Shown: in pieces, positions 18,267-26,745 of the stretch | Layout of the letters: each line of letters opens with the position of its first letter | Position numbering within the stretch: position 1 is the stretch's first letter | NCBI GenBank assembly: GCA_002692725.1 | Contig: NZLU01000023.1 | Span: forward strand, 496,001 to 560,000 | Length of the DNA stretch: 64,000 bases | Reading direction: 5' to 3' | Origin: Ponticaulis sp. | GTDB taxonomy: Bacteria > Pseudomonadota > Alphaproteobacteria > Caulobacterales > Hyphomonadaceae | The notes under the pieces: generated by a model | Database searches by the model: none | What the model was told of the DNA's origin: nothing | What the model saw: the letters and a program-made list of their open reading frames with translations, nothing else | Made by a program: the position numbers and the translations under genes

Positions 18267-19253
18267 CTATGCTTCCTTTTGTCCGGGCGGATTTGCGATC
18301 GTGCAGGCCGCCTGAAGAATGGGAAGGGCAAGCAAACCGCCAACGCCTTCACCCAATTGCAACTGCAGGTCCAGAATGGGGTCGAGGTCCATACGCTCGA
18401 GGATCGCCTTATGGGCGGGACGATCTGTCTGTTGGCCGGCAATCACATGGTCAATGCCGCGCGGATCGATTGCGTGAACGACGCCAGCCGCAACGGCCGT
18501 CGCAAAGCCGTCCAGAATCACCGGTATGCCTTGATGACGTGCGGCAATGATGGCACCGACACAAGCAGCGAGTTCCCGTCCGCCGAGCCGTCTCAGGATA
18601 TCCAGAGGATTGCTCAAATGGCCGCGATGCAGTTCAACCGCACGATAAAGTACGCCAGCGCGGGCCAGATTGATTTCTTCTTTCACGCCATGACCTGCGC
18701 GAACCCAGTATTGAGCGTCGCCGCCATAAAGCGCACAGGCGACTGCCGCAGCGGCTGTACCGCCGCCCACACCTAGGACACCGAGCGCCAGACAATGCGG
18801 ATTGTCTGTTACGGCCTCCATGCCGAAAGCAATTGTGGAGGCACATTCCTGTTCGGTCATCGCCGGTTCTGACGAGATATCCTTGGTCGGCAGCTCAAGG
18901 GCCAGTTCGAAGACCCGGACAGTCGTGTTGGATTGTGCCGCCAGCCCGTTGGTTGCCATCCGACCTTCCTGCAGCGCTTTCACTCTGCGCTGGGTCGCAC
19001 CGTCTTGAGAAATGGAGACGCCATATTTGGCCAGACCGTGCGATCCGGCAAACAATGCGAGCGTGGAGGATTCAAGCTTAGGCTTCTCCTGACGCTGGCA
19101 CGCCGCCATCCATTCACCCAACCGTTCCAGACGCCCGAATTTGGACATGCGAACACTGCCATCGTCATTGTAGGCGCGTGGCAAGTTGATGGCGGGCTGA
19201 CTCCGGATCAGGTCCTGAACATCGTCCAATGGTGATGTGCTTTCGGTGGTCAT
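18267..19253 (-). CDS. cobT: Nicotinate-nucleotide--dimethylbenzimidazole phosphoribosyltransferase (CobT-like)
   Basis: The 328-residue protein should make alpha-ribazole phosphate from nicotinate mononucleotide and dimethylbenzimidazole for the lower loop of cobalamin. Seen motifs are FAGSHGLAKYGVS near 68-80 (family form usually DHGVAxEGVS), GVGGGTAAAAVACAL, LGGRELAACVGAI, PVILDGFAT and LGEGVGGLLALP near the C terminus, whose Glu corresponds to the catalytic base. Several motifs depart from the usual form, so it is a divergent member. No other cobalamin gene (cobS, cobU) is adjacent in this window. It is divergent from a DUF1289 gene. Confidence 0.85.
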   Translation of the reverse strand: MTTESTSPLDDVQDLIRSQPAINLPRAYNDDGSVRMSKFGRLERLGEWMAACQRQEKPKLESSTLALFAGSHGLAKYGVSISQDGATQRRVKALQEGRMATNGLAAQSNTTVRVFELALELPTKDISSEPAMTEQECASTIAFGMEAVTDNPHCLALGVLGVGGGTAAAAVACALYGGDAQYWVRAGHGVKEEINLARAGVLYRAVELHRGHLSNPLDILRRLGGRELAACVGAIIAARHQGIPVILDGFATAVAAGVVHAIDPRGIDHVIAGQQTDRPAHKAILERMDLDPILDLQLQLGEGVGGLLALPILQAACTIANPPGQKEA

Positions 19254-19422
19254 CTGATCGTTCCGGTTCGAACCCGTGTCTTAACGTTTGATATCTGTTC
19301 CCAGCCCGTCTTCACAATCCGAACCTTGGCTTCAGGGAGCGATTAGTCTGATAGTGTGACAATCGGATAACGGTTGCCTGTCAGGCTTGCGTCAGTGTCA
19401 GTCTGTCATCCATACTTGCGGT

Positions 19423-19620
19423 ATGACTGTCAACGCTATCAAAACACCGTGTATCAAGGTTTGTGTGGTCGATGGCCAGACGGGCTGGTGCCTCGGCTGT
19501 GGCCGCGCACTCCGGGAGATTGCTGAATGGACGAAATATACCGATCAGCAACGATCTGACCTTATAAAGGAAAGTGAATCACGTCTGAAAGAGCTTTCAG
19601 ACATGGGAAAACTCGGCTGA
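19423..19620 (+). CDS. DUF1289 (Fe-S-type cysteine motif) small protein
   Basis: This 65-residue protein shows the DUF1289 pattern TPCIKVCVVDGQTGWCLGC, four cysteines spaced CxxxC and CxxC, then RALREIAEWTKYTDQQRSDLI. The cysteines probably bind metal. The ATG at 19423 is chosen because homologues start close to the first Cys; an upstream in-frame TTG would add 12 residues. No clear ribosome site is seen. It lies 16 bases before a retropepsin-like gene, probably in one transcript. Confidence 0.85.
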   Translation: MTVNAIKTPCIKVCVVDGQTGWCLGCGRALREIAEWTKYTDQQRSDLIKESESRLKELSDMGKLG

Positions 19621-19636
19621 TGTTGGAGAACCGGTC

Positions 19637-20155
19637 ATGATGAAAGTTCTCATTCCTGTGTTTCTCGTTGGATGCGCCAGCGTGGCCGTTGCTTTGCACG
19701 CATCGGACACGTGGTTCGAAGAGGACGCCGGTGCTGAAGCTGCGGAATCCAGATTATCACCCGGATTTCGACCTGAAGCCCCAGGCCCGAGAGCAGTCAG
19801 CCTGAAAATGGAAGATGACGGGCATTTTTGGGCCGATACGCTGATTGAAGGCGCTCGTGTCAGAATGATGGTCGACACCGGTTCAACCACAATTGCCCTG
19901 ACCACACGTGATGCCGAACGCATCGGCTATGACCCCGGTGATCTGGCTTATGACGTTGAGGTCCGGACAGCGGGCGGCATAATTTACGCGGCACCACTCC
20001 TGCTCAAACAGGTCCGGCTGGGCGGCATCACAGTGAAGGATGTCCGAGCGCTGGTTTTGCAGGACTCCCTCGAATATTCCCTCCTCGGGCAGAGCTTCAT
20101 CAATGAGCTTTCGAGTCATGAGACGCGCAAGACAACCATGATCATGCGCCAATAG
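19637..20155 (+). CDS. Retropepsin-like aspartic protease (TIGR02281 clan AA type)
   Basis: The 172-residue protein has an N-terminal hydrophobic segment (about 3-20) that should anchor or export it, and a single aspartic protease domain of about 115 residues. The active-site motif is VDTGSTTIALT near 79-89, after DGHFWADTLIEGARVRMM. A second glycine-rich strand reads LLGQSFINEL near 152-161. Such single-domain proteases act as dimers. GGAGA lies 7 bases before the ATG. The natural substrate is unknown. Confidence 0.88.
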   Translation: MMKVLIPVFLVGCASVAVALHASDTWFEEDAGAEAAESRLSPGFRPEAPGPRAVSLKMEDDGHFWADTLIEGARVRMMVDTGSTTIALTTRDAERIGYDPGDLAYDVEVRTAGGIIYAAPLLLKQVRLGGITVKDVRALVLQDSLEYSLLGQSFINELSSHETRKTTMIMRQ

Positions 20156-20160
20156 GCGGG

Positions 20161-20985
20161 TCAGAAGCCGAAAGTCAGACGCAGCATATTCAGCGAGATC
20201 AGCAGCATCGCAATGCCGAATGTGCGCTTGAGCGTTGTCGCTTTCAGGCGGTGCGCCAACAACGCGCCGAGCGGCGCCAGGCTCGTAGTCATGACCGCGA
20301 TGATCAGAATGGCCGGCAGATTGAGATACCCCAGAGAGTAAGGGGGAAGGTCGGAGACATTCCAGCCCGTAATCATAAAACCGATAGCCGCCGGAAAGCC
20401 GATTGCTGCTCCAAAGCTGGCTGCAGTGCCGACAGCGCGATGCACAGACTGGCCACACAATGTCATCAGCAGCACGCCAAAGGTTCCGCCACCAATCCCC
20501 ATCACGCCTGATAACGCGCCCAATCCTGTACCAATCCCGGCGCGCGGCAGGCCAGATGGCATTGTCTCTCGAAGTGTCCAGTCGGGGCTGCCGAGGATGA
20601 ATTGCCAGGAAATCAGAAACAAGACGCCGGCAAAAACGCCACGCATGGCGTCGCGAGGCAAAGCGCCTGCGATGAACGCGCCACTGATCGCCCCGAGTAT
20701 GATCCAGGGTATCCAGGCCCTTGCAATGTCGAGATCGACTGCGCCGCGTTTGTGGTGCGACATGGCAGATCGGATCGACGTGACAACGATCGTCGCGAGT
20801 GAGCAGCCAACAGCCGCGTGCATGGAAACCGCTTCATAGCCAAGTTGTGTGAATGTGAAGGCGAGGGTGGGAACAATAACCACACCGCCGCCAATGCCGA
20901 ACAGTCCAGCCGTGACGCCGGCCGCGGCGCCTGCTGCCAGGAGCGCGAAGATGAGCGGAAGACTATCCTGGAGAGTCTCAGGCAT
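20161..20985 (-). CDS. TauE/SafE family sulfite/anion exporter-type permease
   Basis: This 274-residue integral membrane protein has about eight hydrophobic helices and the family's repeated glycine-rich motif: AGLFGIGGGVVIVP near the N terminus and GVMGIGGGTFGVLLM in the second half. Family members move sulfite, sulfonates or other small organic anions. The ATG at 20985 is chosen because the first helix follows directly; longer frames give a hydrophilic, unlikely extension. Its start overlaps the end of dusA by 8 bases, so translation is likely coupled. The substrate is not evident. Confidence 0.88.
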   Translation of the reverse strand: MPETLQDSLPLIFALLAAGAAAGVTAGLFGIGGGVVIVPTLAFTFTQLGYEAVSMHAAVGCSLATIVVTSIRSAMSHHKRGAVDLDIARAWIPWIILGAISGAFIAGALPRDAMRGVFAGVLFLISWQFILGSPDWTLRETMPSGLPRAGIGTGLGALSGVMGIGGGTFGVLLMTLCGQSVHRAVGTAASFGAAIGFPAAIGFMITGWNVSDLPPYSLGYLNLPAILIIAVMTTSLAPLGALLAHRLKATTLKRTFGIAMLLISLNMLRLTFGF

Positions 20986-21973
20986 GGAGCGATACGTCTT
21001 TGGCGACAAAGGCCAGGGCGTCGTCAAAGACCTGTATATCAGCTCCAGCACGCGGGGCGTTTTCCGACAAATGCCGCCTCCACAGTCTTGCACCAGGCTG
21101 ACCATTAAATGCACCCAGCAAATGCCGCGTCATGGCGTGCAACGGCGTTCCAGACTGGAGTTGATCGGCCAGATAGGCTCGATAGGCGAGGAGTGCGCTC
21201 GTCATTGAATCGTGGCGATCCGGTGTGCCGAACAGAACTGAGTCAACAGTCAGAAGAATGGCCGGATCCTGATACGCCGCCCGACCGAGCATAACGCCAT
21301 CAAGCCCGTCCAGATGCGCAAGACAGTCAGACAGCTTTGAAAGGCCGCCGTTCAGAACAATGGTGAGGCCCGGAAAATCAGACTTCAACTGGTGCACCAA
21401 AGGATAATCCAATGGCGGTATATCTCTGTTTTCTTTAGGAGAAAGTCCTTTGAGCCAGGCCTTGCGTGCATGAACTTCAAACACCGTACAGGGCGAGTTC
21501 TGACTGACGGTCGTGACGAACTCATAGAGCCGTTCACGAGGTTCATCCTCATCGACACCAATGCGATGCTTTACCGTAACGGGAATAGTGACGGCGTCAC
21601 TCATGGCAGACAGGCAGTCGGCCACCCGTTCGGGTTCGCGCATCAGACAAGCACCAAATGCACCAGACTGGACCCGGTCTGACGGACACCCGCAATTGAG
21701 ATTGACCTCGTCATAGCCCCAGTCTTCAGCGATTTGAGCGGCATGACTGAGTTTGTCGGGTTCATTTCCGCCAAGCTGAAGCGCGACCGGATGTTCATGG
21801 GCGCCAAAGCCAATCAACCGCTCGCGATCCCCATGGATGACCGCATCCGCTGTAACCATTTCGGTATAGAGCAGCGCGCAGGCGGAAAGCTCCCGGTGGA
21901 AAGACCGGCAATGTCGGTCTGTCCAGTCCATCATAGGCGCGACGGAAAATCGATGGGAAGATCGCTGGGTCAT
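20978..21973 (-). CDS. dusA: tRNA-dihydrouridine(20/20a) synthase DusA
   Basis: The 331-residue flavoenzyme reduces uridine to dihydrouridine in the tRNA D-loop. The TIM barrel begins FSVAPMMDWTDRHCRSFHR. The catalytic Cys lies in NLNCGCPSDRV near 100. The DusA-specific segment VHARKAWLKGLSPKENR near 175-191 separates it from DusB and DusC. The gene precedes and overlaps the TauE/SafE permease. It is divergent from the PiT-like transporter across a 255-base gap with a 12-C run. Confidence 0.95.
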   Translation of the reverse strand: MTQRSSHRFSVAPMMDWTDRHCRSFHRELSACALLYTEMVTADAVIHGDRERLIGFGAHEHPVALQLGGNEPDKLSHAAQIAEDWGYDEVNLNCGCPSDRVQSGAFGACLMREPERVADCLSAMSDAVTIPVTVKHRIGVDEDEPRERLYEFVTTVSQNSPCTVFEVHARKAWLKGLSPKENRDIPPLDYPLVHQLKSDFPGLTIVLNGGLSKLSDCLAHLDGLDGVMLGRAAYQDPAILLTVDSVLFGTPDRHDSMTSALLAYRAYLADQLQSGTPLHAMTRHLLGAFNGQPGARLWRRHLSENAPRAGADIQVFDDALAFVAKDVSLHA

Positions 21974-22052
21974 ATCTGGCTCGGTTGGAAGGGAGTGCTA
22001 TCTATCAAACGCGTCAGATATGCAAGTTCAGCCGACGGAATGAAAAAACTGT

Positions 22053-22064
22053 CCCCCCCCCCCC
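22053..22064. repeat. Homopolymer tract of 12 C
   Basis: Twelve consecutive C residues lie between dusA (start 21973, minus) and the PiT-like gene (start 22229, plus). Long mononucleotide runs change length by slippage and are also prone to sequencing error. It is outside any recognised coding region. Confidence 0.9.
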
Positions 22065-22228
22065 TTGGCTGGTCTCCCATTGGCAAACATGTCACACGCA
22101 CGGTACGGAAATCACGCGCCTGAGACTTTCGGCATTTTTTGGCACATCAAACCCTGGTTTGTATCAAAAGTGTCATAGTGTTCGGATAGCCATCGGGAAC
22201 GAGTTTGGGAAACCCAAGGGTGTGAAGT

Positions 22229-23599
22229 ATGTCGATTGCCGGGATTGAAATCTTCGCGCTGGTTGGATTTCTGTTTGCCGCCTATGCGGTTGTTGGAAAT
22301 GATGCGCTTCAGACGCTCGGTACCTTCATCAATTCAAACAAGCGACTTCATTGGACGATATTGTTCGGGTTTGCGGCGAGCATTCTGGTTCTGACCTTTG
22401 TCTATGGCTGGATCATCAATGGCGGCGACCCGTCATATGGCCGCCTTTCAAATGAGTCGAAATACCCGCCCATAACGGTTCAGTGGTATCACTGTTTGCC
22501 ACCGCTCGTCCTGTTGATCATCACGCGTGTGGGTATACCGGTTTCGACATCTTTCATGGTGCTGACGATTTTCGCCTCGATTGGCGGTCTTGGCTCCATG
22601 ATCGAGAAATCCCTCTTTGGCTACGGTCTGGCTTTCCTGACAGGCGGTGTGGTTTATCTGATCGTCAGTCGGACACTTGAAAAATGGTTTGAAGACCATC
22701 CGATCGACGCCGTTATTCCATACGGGATTATCGCGGCGGTCGGCGCGGCGTTCTTTATGTCGCAACTCTATGTGTTCGGGACGATTGACACGCTTGAAAC
22801 GGCGCTGACTGGCGTTGGCCTGTCGGTGTTGGCCGAACTGGTGGCAATTGCATTCTGCTTTGGCCATTCGCGGTCAATGTATTGGGTTGTCGTTCAATGG
22901 GTCACAACGGGTTATCTCTGGGCAGTCTGGCTCATTCAGGATTTCGCCAATATTTTCGTCTTCCTGCCGCGTGAACTGACCGCCATCCAAGGCTTTGGCG
23001 CAATGATCGCGATCATGATTCTGCTGGGCTTCACCTTCGCCAATCAGGGTGGGCCAGTTCAGAAAATTCTCAAGACCAAGTCAAACGTCACAGACATCCG
23101 GTCGGCGACGATTATTGACTTCCTCTACGCCACGCTCTTGTTCTTCTTCAAAGAGCTGAATGATCTGCCGATGAGTACGACCTGGGTGTTCCTCGGTCTG
23201 ATCGCGGGGCGTGAATATGCGTTCGCGCTGAGCCATAAGGTTCTGACCGTGGCCTCAGCCATTTTCGATACGTTCAGCGATTTGGCCAAAGCCTTTATCG
23301 GCCTGGTTATCTCGATCGATCTTGCGGTCGGTCTGCCTATGCTGGGCAGTCTGGTGGATCCAAGCCAGCCCTTCATCAATCCGCTGACGAATGATCTGTT
23401 CTTATGGTTCGTGATCATCGCCAATCTGATGCTGGCTGTGACGTTCTACTTCCTGGTTCGGAAAGACAAGCCTGCTGCGGCGGTCTTCATCGCGGTGATG
23501 GGCGTTGGCGCAGCTGTCTTCTTCATGTCGGTCGACAAGCTCGAGGAATCGTCAGCCTCGTCGAGTGCATCAGTCGAACAGACAATCAGCACGTCCTGA
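22229..23599 (+). CDS. PiT family-like inorganic phosphate transporter
   Basis: The 456-residue integral membrane protein has about 10-12 hydrophobic helices. Two repeats characteristic of PiT carriers can be seen: VVGNDALQTLGTF near 20-32 together with GIPVSTSFMVLT near 107-118, and LNDLPMSTTWVFLGLIAGRE in the second half. PiT proteins carry phosphate, often as a metal-phosphate, with protons or sodium. The motifs differ from the GANDxANxxGT form, so it is a divergent member and another ion cannot be excluded. AAGGG precedes the ATG. It converges on a MarR gene. Confidence 0.82.
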   Translation: MSIAGIEIFALVGFLFAAYAVVGNDALQTLGTFINSNKRLHWTILFGFAASILVLTFVYGWIINGGDPSYGRLSNESKYPPITVQWYHCLPPLVLLIITRVGIPVSTSFMVLTIFASIGGLGSMIEKSLFGYGLAFLTGGVVYLIVSRTLEKWFEDHPIDAVIPYGIIAAVGAAFFMSQLYVFGTIDTLETALTGVGLSVLAELVAIAFCFGHSRSMYWVVVQWVTTGYLWAVWLIQDFANIFVFLPRELTAIQGFGAMIAIMILLGFTFANQGGPVQKILKTKSNVTDIRSATIIDFLYATLLFFFKELNDLPMSTTWVFLGLIAGREYAFALSHKVLTVASAIFDTFSDLAKAFIGLVISIDLAVGLPMLGSLVDPSQPFINPLTNDLFLWFVIIANLMLAVTFYFLVRKDKPAAAVFIAVMGVGAAVFFMSVDKLEESSASSSASVEQTISTS

Positions 23600-23624
23600 G
23601 AATTTTCATCAGACTTGTTGGACG

Positions 23625-24071
23625 TCAGGCCATTGCGGCGTGGCGCAGCTTGGCCATGAAACGATATCCGTCACGGACCTCGTCCACGCCCAGCTTGTCT
23701 TCGAGACCGTCCTGAACGCCTTGCCAGATTGGATAGGCCGCTTTGAGACGCGCTTCACCTTCAGATGTCAGGCGATGCACGATAGCGCGACCCGTCGACT
23801 TGGTATCGCGTTCGATCAGCCCATCTTCTATCAATGGTCTCAGATTGCGGGACAGGGTGGATTTCTCAATACAGAGCGTTTGGCCTAACTCAGATATAGA
23901 GCCGAACTGCCGGGACCCGATCGCGACAAGCAATGTAAATTGTGTGCCGGTCAGCCCAACTTGTTTCATTTGTTGGTCGAACAGACGAGCAACCGTCCGG
24001 GCGGTCATCAGCGTTCTGACGCCGGCGCACCGGCTGCCTATCGCTTTCAGATCTTCTAGAGTTATTGACAT
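23625..24071 (-). CDS. MarR family transcriptional regulator
   Basis: The 148-residue protein has the MarR winged helix: LTGTQFTLLVAIG, then a recognition helix region SISELGQTLCIEKSTLSRNLRPL, then the wing LIERDTKSTGRAIVHRLTSEGE. It should bind DNA as a dimer and respond to a small ligand. No strong ribosome site precedes the ATG. The upstream region (24072-24177) lies between it and rnpB. The target genes are not evident; the PiT-like gene is convergent. Confidence 0.9.
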   Translation of the reverse strand: MSITLEDLKAIGSRCAGVRTLMTARTVARLFDQQMKQVGLTGTQFTLLVAIGSRQFGSISELGQTLCIEKSTLSRNLRPLIEDGLIERDTKSTGRAIVHRLTSEGEARLKAAYPIWQGVQDGLEDKLGVDEVRDGYRFMAKLRHAAMA

Positions 24072-24177
24072 AGCAGTATTGTAGGTACGACTTGCGCTGA
24101 AACAAGTGAGTAATTGCTGACCTCTCTCACAATCCAGTGAGTAGAATATCTTGTTTTTTTAAGGTATCACCGGCGCG

Positions 24178-24561
<384 letters not shown>

Positions 24562-24563
<2 letters not shown>

Positions 24564-24602
24564 CCATTTTTGCCCATTTATTTGCTTTGGGCAGATTTGG
24601 GC
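24562..24602. promoter_or_regulatory. Four MraZ-type boxes at the rnpB 3' end
   Basis: CCCA occurs at 24563 and 24573 (TGGGA and TGGGC on the minus strand) and TGGG at 24588 and 24598 (TGGGC twice on the plus strand). Each pair has the 10-base spacing of known MraZ operators (TGGGN repeated with 5-base spacers). The pairs face each other. They lie about 380 bases before mraZ and touch helix P1 of rnpB. Confidence 0.5.
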
Positions 24603-24745
24603 CGGGTGCGAGCTTTTGTGGCTTTTTCTGTCTCCTTCGTGCGTATCCGGGCAGATCTCAATGAAATTTTTACTCTCTGCCTACATTTTTCTTTAACCAT
24701 CTGGGGAAAAAGACAGTCGTCCCTGAAGATTCACTATATCTTGTG

Positions 24746-24760
24746 TGGGTTAGGGTGGGC
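24746..24760 (+). promoter_or_regulatory. Pair of MraZ-type boxes in mid leader
   Basis: TGGGT at 24746 and TGGGC at 24756 are spaced exactly 10 bases apart on the plus strand, matching the MraZ box repeat. They lie about 65 bases upstream of the TATAAT hexamer. Confidence 0.45.
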
Positions 24761-24801
24761 GGACATCATATACTGATGTCGCAGTGAAAACGGGCTTTTC
24801 C

Positions 24802-24828
24802 TCAGATGTAATCTGATCCCGTTATAAT
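24802..24828 (+). promoter_or_regulatory. Candidate mraZ promoter with an operator-like palindrome
   Basis: TATAAT at 24823-24828 is a perfect minus-10 hexamer. Just before it TCAGAT-GTA-ATCTGA (24802-24816) is a perfect inverted repeat where RNA polymerase would contact the spacer. No good minus-35 is visible, so an activator may be needed or the element may be fortuitous. Confidence 0.45.
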
Positions 24829-24889
24829 CCTATATTGTTCGTGTTTTGTTTGCTGGCGGTATGCGCCTGAGCTGTGAATGGGGGCGTAA

Positions 24890-24944
24890 TCCCATTGTTG
24901 CCCAATTCTGCCCATGTTATCCCAATCTTCATAGAGATTTCCCA
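24890..24944 (-). promoter_or_regulatory. Array of five MraZ boxes before mraZ
   Basis: CCCA occurs at 24891, 24901, 24911, 24921 and 24941, so on the minus strand TGGGA, TGGGC, TGGGC, TGGGA and TGGGA lie in one exact 10-base register with a single box missing at 24931. MraZ is known to bind TGGGN repeats spaced by 5 bases and to repress its own operon. The array ends about 30 bases before the mraZ start. Confidence 0.85.
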
Positions 24945-24974
24945 GAATGGGTTGGTGTTTGCTGTGGGCTGGAA

Positions 24975-25454
24975 ATGTTTCTGTCTACCTTTGAAGGGAG
25001 TATTGATGCGCGCGGACGGGTTCTCGTCCCGTCGAGCTTCCGTGCACTCCTGGGAGGCGCTCAGAAATTCTTCCTCTATCCGGACTCCTCAGGTGCTGGC
25101 TGCCTTGAGGGCGGAGGGCAGGAGTTGATGGATAAGCATGTCACCCTGTTCAACAATCTGCCGCCAAACTCCAAAGACCGTGTCGCCTTTGTGAATGCGA
25201 TTTTCTCCAAGACCAGTGAAATCACGATGGATCAGGCCGGGCGCGCCGTAATTCCGCCCATGCTGCTGACCCAGGCCGGTATCGAAAAAGACCTTCTGTT
25301 CGTCGGCGCGATGGATCGCTTTCAGATCTGGAACCCCGAACGCTATGCGAATTTCGACGCCGATCACAGCGAGCACGCCATCAACAATCAGGATGCGCTG
25401 ATCCAGCCATACTATGAAGCGCGTGACGGCAAGACATGGGGAGGCAATTCATGA
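24975..25454 (+). CDS. mraZ: Transcriptional regulator MraZ
   Basis: The 159-residue AbrB-fold DNA-binding protein forms rings and represses the division and cell wall operon in other bacteria. It has two SpoVT/AbrB-like repeats: FLSTFEGSIDARGRVLVPSSFR at the N terminus (only the first part counts as the motif DxxGRVxxPxxFR) and SEITMDQAGRAVIPPML near 90-106. The ATG at 24975 fits the conserved family start; longer frames would run through the MraZ box array. The ribosome site is weak. The stop overlaps rsmH by 4 bases. Its own putative operator lies just upstream. Confidence 0.95.
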   Translation: MFLSTFEGSIDARGRVLVPSSFRALLGGAQKFFLYPDSSGAGCLEGGGQELMDKHVTLFNNLPPNSKDRVAFVNAIFSKTSEITMDQAGRAVIPPMLLTQAGIEKDLLFVGAMDRFQIWNPERYANFDADHSEHAINNQDALIQPYYEARDGKTWGGNS

Positions 25455-26437
25455 GCCATATCCCTGTCATGCTGGATCATGTGGTCGAACACCTCGCGCC
25501 GTCTGAGGGCAATGTGCTGCTGGATGGCACCTTTGGTGGCGGCGGATACACGCGTCGCCTGCTGGCCGAGGCGAATTGCCGGGTGCTTGGTGTTGATCGC
25601 GATCCTGACGCCCTGAAGCGCGCTGATGACATCGTCGCCAGTTACGGCGATCGTTTCACCCTGCTGCCAGGATGCTTTGGCGATCTGGACAGACTCGCGC
25701 TAGGCGTGTCCGAAACAAAGCTAGATGGTGTGGTGCTCGACCTGGGTGTCTCTTCTTTTCAGCTCGATCAGGCCGATCGGGGATTTTCCTTCATGCGTGA
25801 CGGCCCGCTGGATATGCGGATGAGCCGAACGGGTCCCAACGCGGCTGATATTGTGAACTCAGCGGATGAGCGCGATCTTGCCGATATCATTTTTCAGCTC
25901 GGCGAAGAACGGGAGTCACGACGGATTGCCCGCAGCCTTGTTCAGGCACGAAAAGCCACGCCATTTGAGACCACGCTTCAGCTTGCCGATGCCGTAGAGA
26001 ACGCAGTCGGTGGCCGTCGCGGCAAGAAAACACACCCGGCGACCAAGACGTTCCAGGCGCTGCGCATGTTCGTGAACGACGAATTGGGCGAGCTTGCGCG
26101 CGGTCTTTGTGCGGCAGAGCGCGCGTTGAAAGCGAGTGGACGTCTCGTCATCGTGACCTTCCATTCGCTTGAAGACCGCATGGTGAAAACCTTCTTTGCG
26201 GATCGCTCGGGCAAAACTGAAGGGGGATCTCGGTTTATGCCGCAAGTCGAGCAGACCGGCCCTGCGCCCAGTTTCGAAACGCTGCGGCGTGTTACTGCGC
26301 CCGACACTGCAGAAATTGCGACGAATGTTCGCGCCCGTTCTTCTCGCCTGCGCTCCGGAATCCGGACAGACAGCCCGGCCTGGGACGTTGAAATCGAACT
26401 TCCGGTCAATCTGCCGGACCTGACGGAGTTTGCCTGA
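25451..26437 (+). CDS. rsmH: 16S rRNA m4C1402 methyltransferase RsmH (MraW)
   Basis: The 328-residue S-adenosylmethionine-dependent enzyme methylates N4 of C1402 in 16S rRNA. It shows HIPVMLDHVVEHL at the start, LLDGTFGGGGYTRRLL as the SAM-binding motif, VVLDLGVSSFQLDQADRGFS and RLVIVTFHSLEDRMVK. GGGGAGG precedes the ATG, and the start overlaps the mraZ stop as ATGA. The stop overlaps the ftsL start by one base. Length matches the family. Confidence 0.96.
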   Translation: MSHIPVMLDHVVEHLAPSEGNVLLDGTFGGGGYTRRLLAEANCRVLGVDRDPDALKRADDIVASYGDRFTLLPGCFGDLDRLALGVSETKLDGVVLDLGVSSFQLDQADRGFSFMRDGPLDMRMSRTGPNAADIVNSADERDLADIIFQLGEERESRRIARSLVQARKATPFETTLQLADAVENAVGGRRGKKTHPATKTFQALRMFVNDELGELARGLCAAERALKASGRLVIVTFHSLEDRMVKTFFADRSGKTEGGSRFMPQVEQTGPAPSFETLRRVTAPDTAEIATNVRARSSRLRSGIRTDSPAWDVEIELPVNLPDLTEFA

Positions 26438-26745
26438 TGAATAAATACATTATGCTTCTGGGTATCGTCATTGCTGGATTTCTCGCTGTCGGGATGTTTC
26501 AGGCCAAGTCAGGTGCTGGCGACAGCCGTCATCGCATTGAGAGACTGGAATCAGAAATTGCGGATATCCGCTCTGATATCGATCGCCTGGAAAAGCAGTA
26601 TGAATCGCTGACCAGCCCGGCGCGCATTGCTGACCTCGCTTCAGAGCATCTCGATATGCATCCGGCCCGTTCCAGCCAGATGATTTCGCTCGAAGGCGCT
26701 GACGCCTATTTCGGAAGTCTGAAGTCGCGAGAGGAAGCGGAATAA
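26437..26745 (+). CDS. ftsL: Cell division protein FtsL
   Basis: The 102-residue bitopic membrane protein has a short cytoplasmic start, one membrane helix at about 4-22 (YIMLLGIVIAGFLAVGM) and a periplasmic coiled coil (RIERLESEIADIRSDIDRLE). Size, topology and place between rsmH and ftsI identify FtsL, which with FtsB and FtsQ links the divisome to septal synthesis. FtsL sequences are poorly conserved, so the call rests mainly on position. Start and stop overlap the neighbours by single bases (TGATG, AATG type). Confidence 0.85.
   Translation: MNKYIMLLGIVIAGFLAVGMFQAKSGAGDSRHRIERLESEIADIRSDIDRLEKQYESLTSPARIADLASEHLDMHPARSSQMISLEGADAYFGSLKSREEAE

Larger units (their letters stand above)
24564..24974 (+). 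other. rnpB-mraZ intergenic leader (411 bases)
   Basis: No credible gene is seen here. The interval is AT-richer than its surroundings. It contains three clusters of TGGGN boxes, a TATAAT hexamer at 24823-24828 and a 15-base palindrome at 24802-24816, which are listed separately. It is the probable promoter region of the whole division and cell wall cluster. Confidence 0.8.
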
